A stretch of DNA of 64,000 nt from Isoetes taiwanensis (taxonomy: Eukaryota; Streptophyta; Lycopodiopsida; Isoetales; Isoetaceae), in assembly GCA_021234155.1 (NCBI GenBank), contig JAJEKV010000013.1:11286202-11350201 (forward strand), given 5' to 3'. Numbering within the stretch: the stretch's first letter is position 1; every line of letters begins with the position of its first letter. Below, in pieces: positions 63,965-64,000 of this stretch. The translations under genes were made by a program, and so were the position numbers. The notes under the pieces were generated by a model that made no database searches, had not been told where the DNA came from, and saw nothing but the letters and a program-made list of their open reading frames with translations.

Positions 63965-64000
63965 AAAATAATTCTTGTCAGATAATCTGAATGGTGAGCT

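Larger units (their letters stand above)
61690..64000 (-). mobile_element. Ty3/gypsy chromovirus, internally deleted, runs off window
   Basis: Minus-strand order is protease region (63964-63300), reverse transcriptase (63175-62690), an abrupt join to the integrase C-terminus and chromodomain (62640-62250), polypurine tract (62243-62231) and LTR (62228-61690). RNase H and the integrase core are missing by deletion. The protease wording (S-K-H-A-I-P, then I-D-G-R-E) and the RT wording resemble sushi/Tcn1-like chromoviruses. The 5' part lies beyond position 64000. Confidence 0.85.

Overview
This is repeat-dominated nuclear DNA of a land plant. The evidence is an intact A20/AN1 stress-associated protein gene of plant type, exon remnants with GT/AG borders, plant-type L1 LINEs, chromodomain Ty3/gypsy, Mutator-like and foldback elements, and no bacterial-style operons. 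One retroelement near the right edge is a chromovirus of the kind I associate with non-angiosperm plants and fungi, and a LINE with a G-V-R-Q-G-C-P-L-S-P motif lies beside it. These hint at a fern, lycophyte, bryophyte or gymnosperm, but the species cannot be fixed from the sequence alone.

Layout, left to right. 1-1.4 kb: rearranged L1 remnant. 4.9-13.8 kb: a candidate 8.9 kb DNA transposon bounded by imperfect terminal inverted repeats. It carries a cleanly spliced 196-residue gene of unknown function on + and a decayed, transposase-like multi-exon gene on -. A 546-bp foldback element at 37.5 kb has the same termini. 14.4-15.4 kb: exon fragments of an unrecognised gene. 15.9-16.6 kb: a small foldback element and short dispersed repeats. 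16.6-20.7 kb: an L1 LINE (endonuclease, reverse transcriptase, zinc-binding RT C-terminus). 21.0 kb: a Met-tRNA primer-binding site beside a very short LTR-like segment. 22.2-23.1 kb: an OB-fold/zinc-ribbon (RPA-like) fragment. 25.9-27.1 kb: a B-type-cyclin pseudogene lying between two 80-bp direct repeats. 28.7 kb: a tRNA-related SINE.

29.6-39.2 kb is a nest. A gypsy pol fragment carries a 24-bp poly(A)-like micro-insertion and lies immediately left of an L1 LINE flanked by 16-bp target duplications. That LINE holds a 2.2 kb TIR element, with an array of 16-bp AT palindromes, and the 546-bp foldback. At 42.8-43.9 kb another LINE copy sits inside an exon of an unrecognised host gene. 44.9-54.9 kb is a 10,042-bp Mutator-like element with matching 9-bp target duplications, dense mirrored GGAATCAC/GTGATTCC repeats, a multi-exon MULE/FAR1-type transposase on - and unidentified ORFs on +.

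The right end (55-64 kb) has C-rich minisatellites, the stress-associated protein gene (the only clearly functional known gene), LINE reverse-transcriptase fragments meeting head to head, and a chromovirus (LTR, polypurine tract, chromodomain, RT, protease) that runs off the window.

Most coding remnants carry repeated one-base frameshifts. This is either pseudogene decay or indel error in the assembly, and it should be settled before calling the large DNA elements dead.
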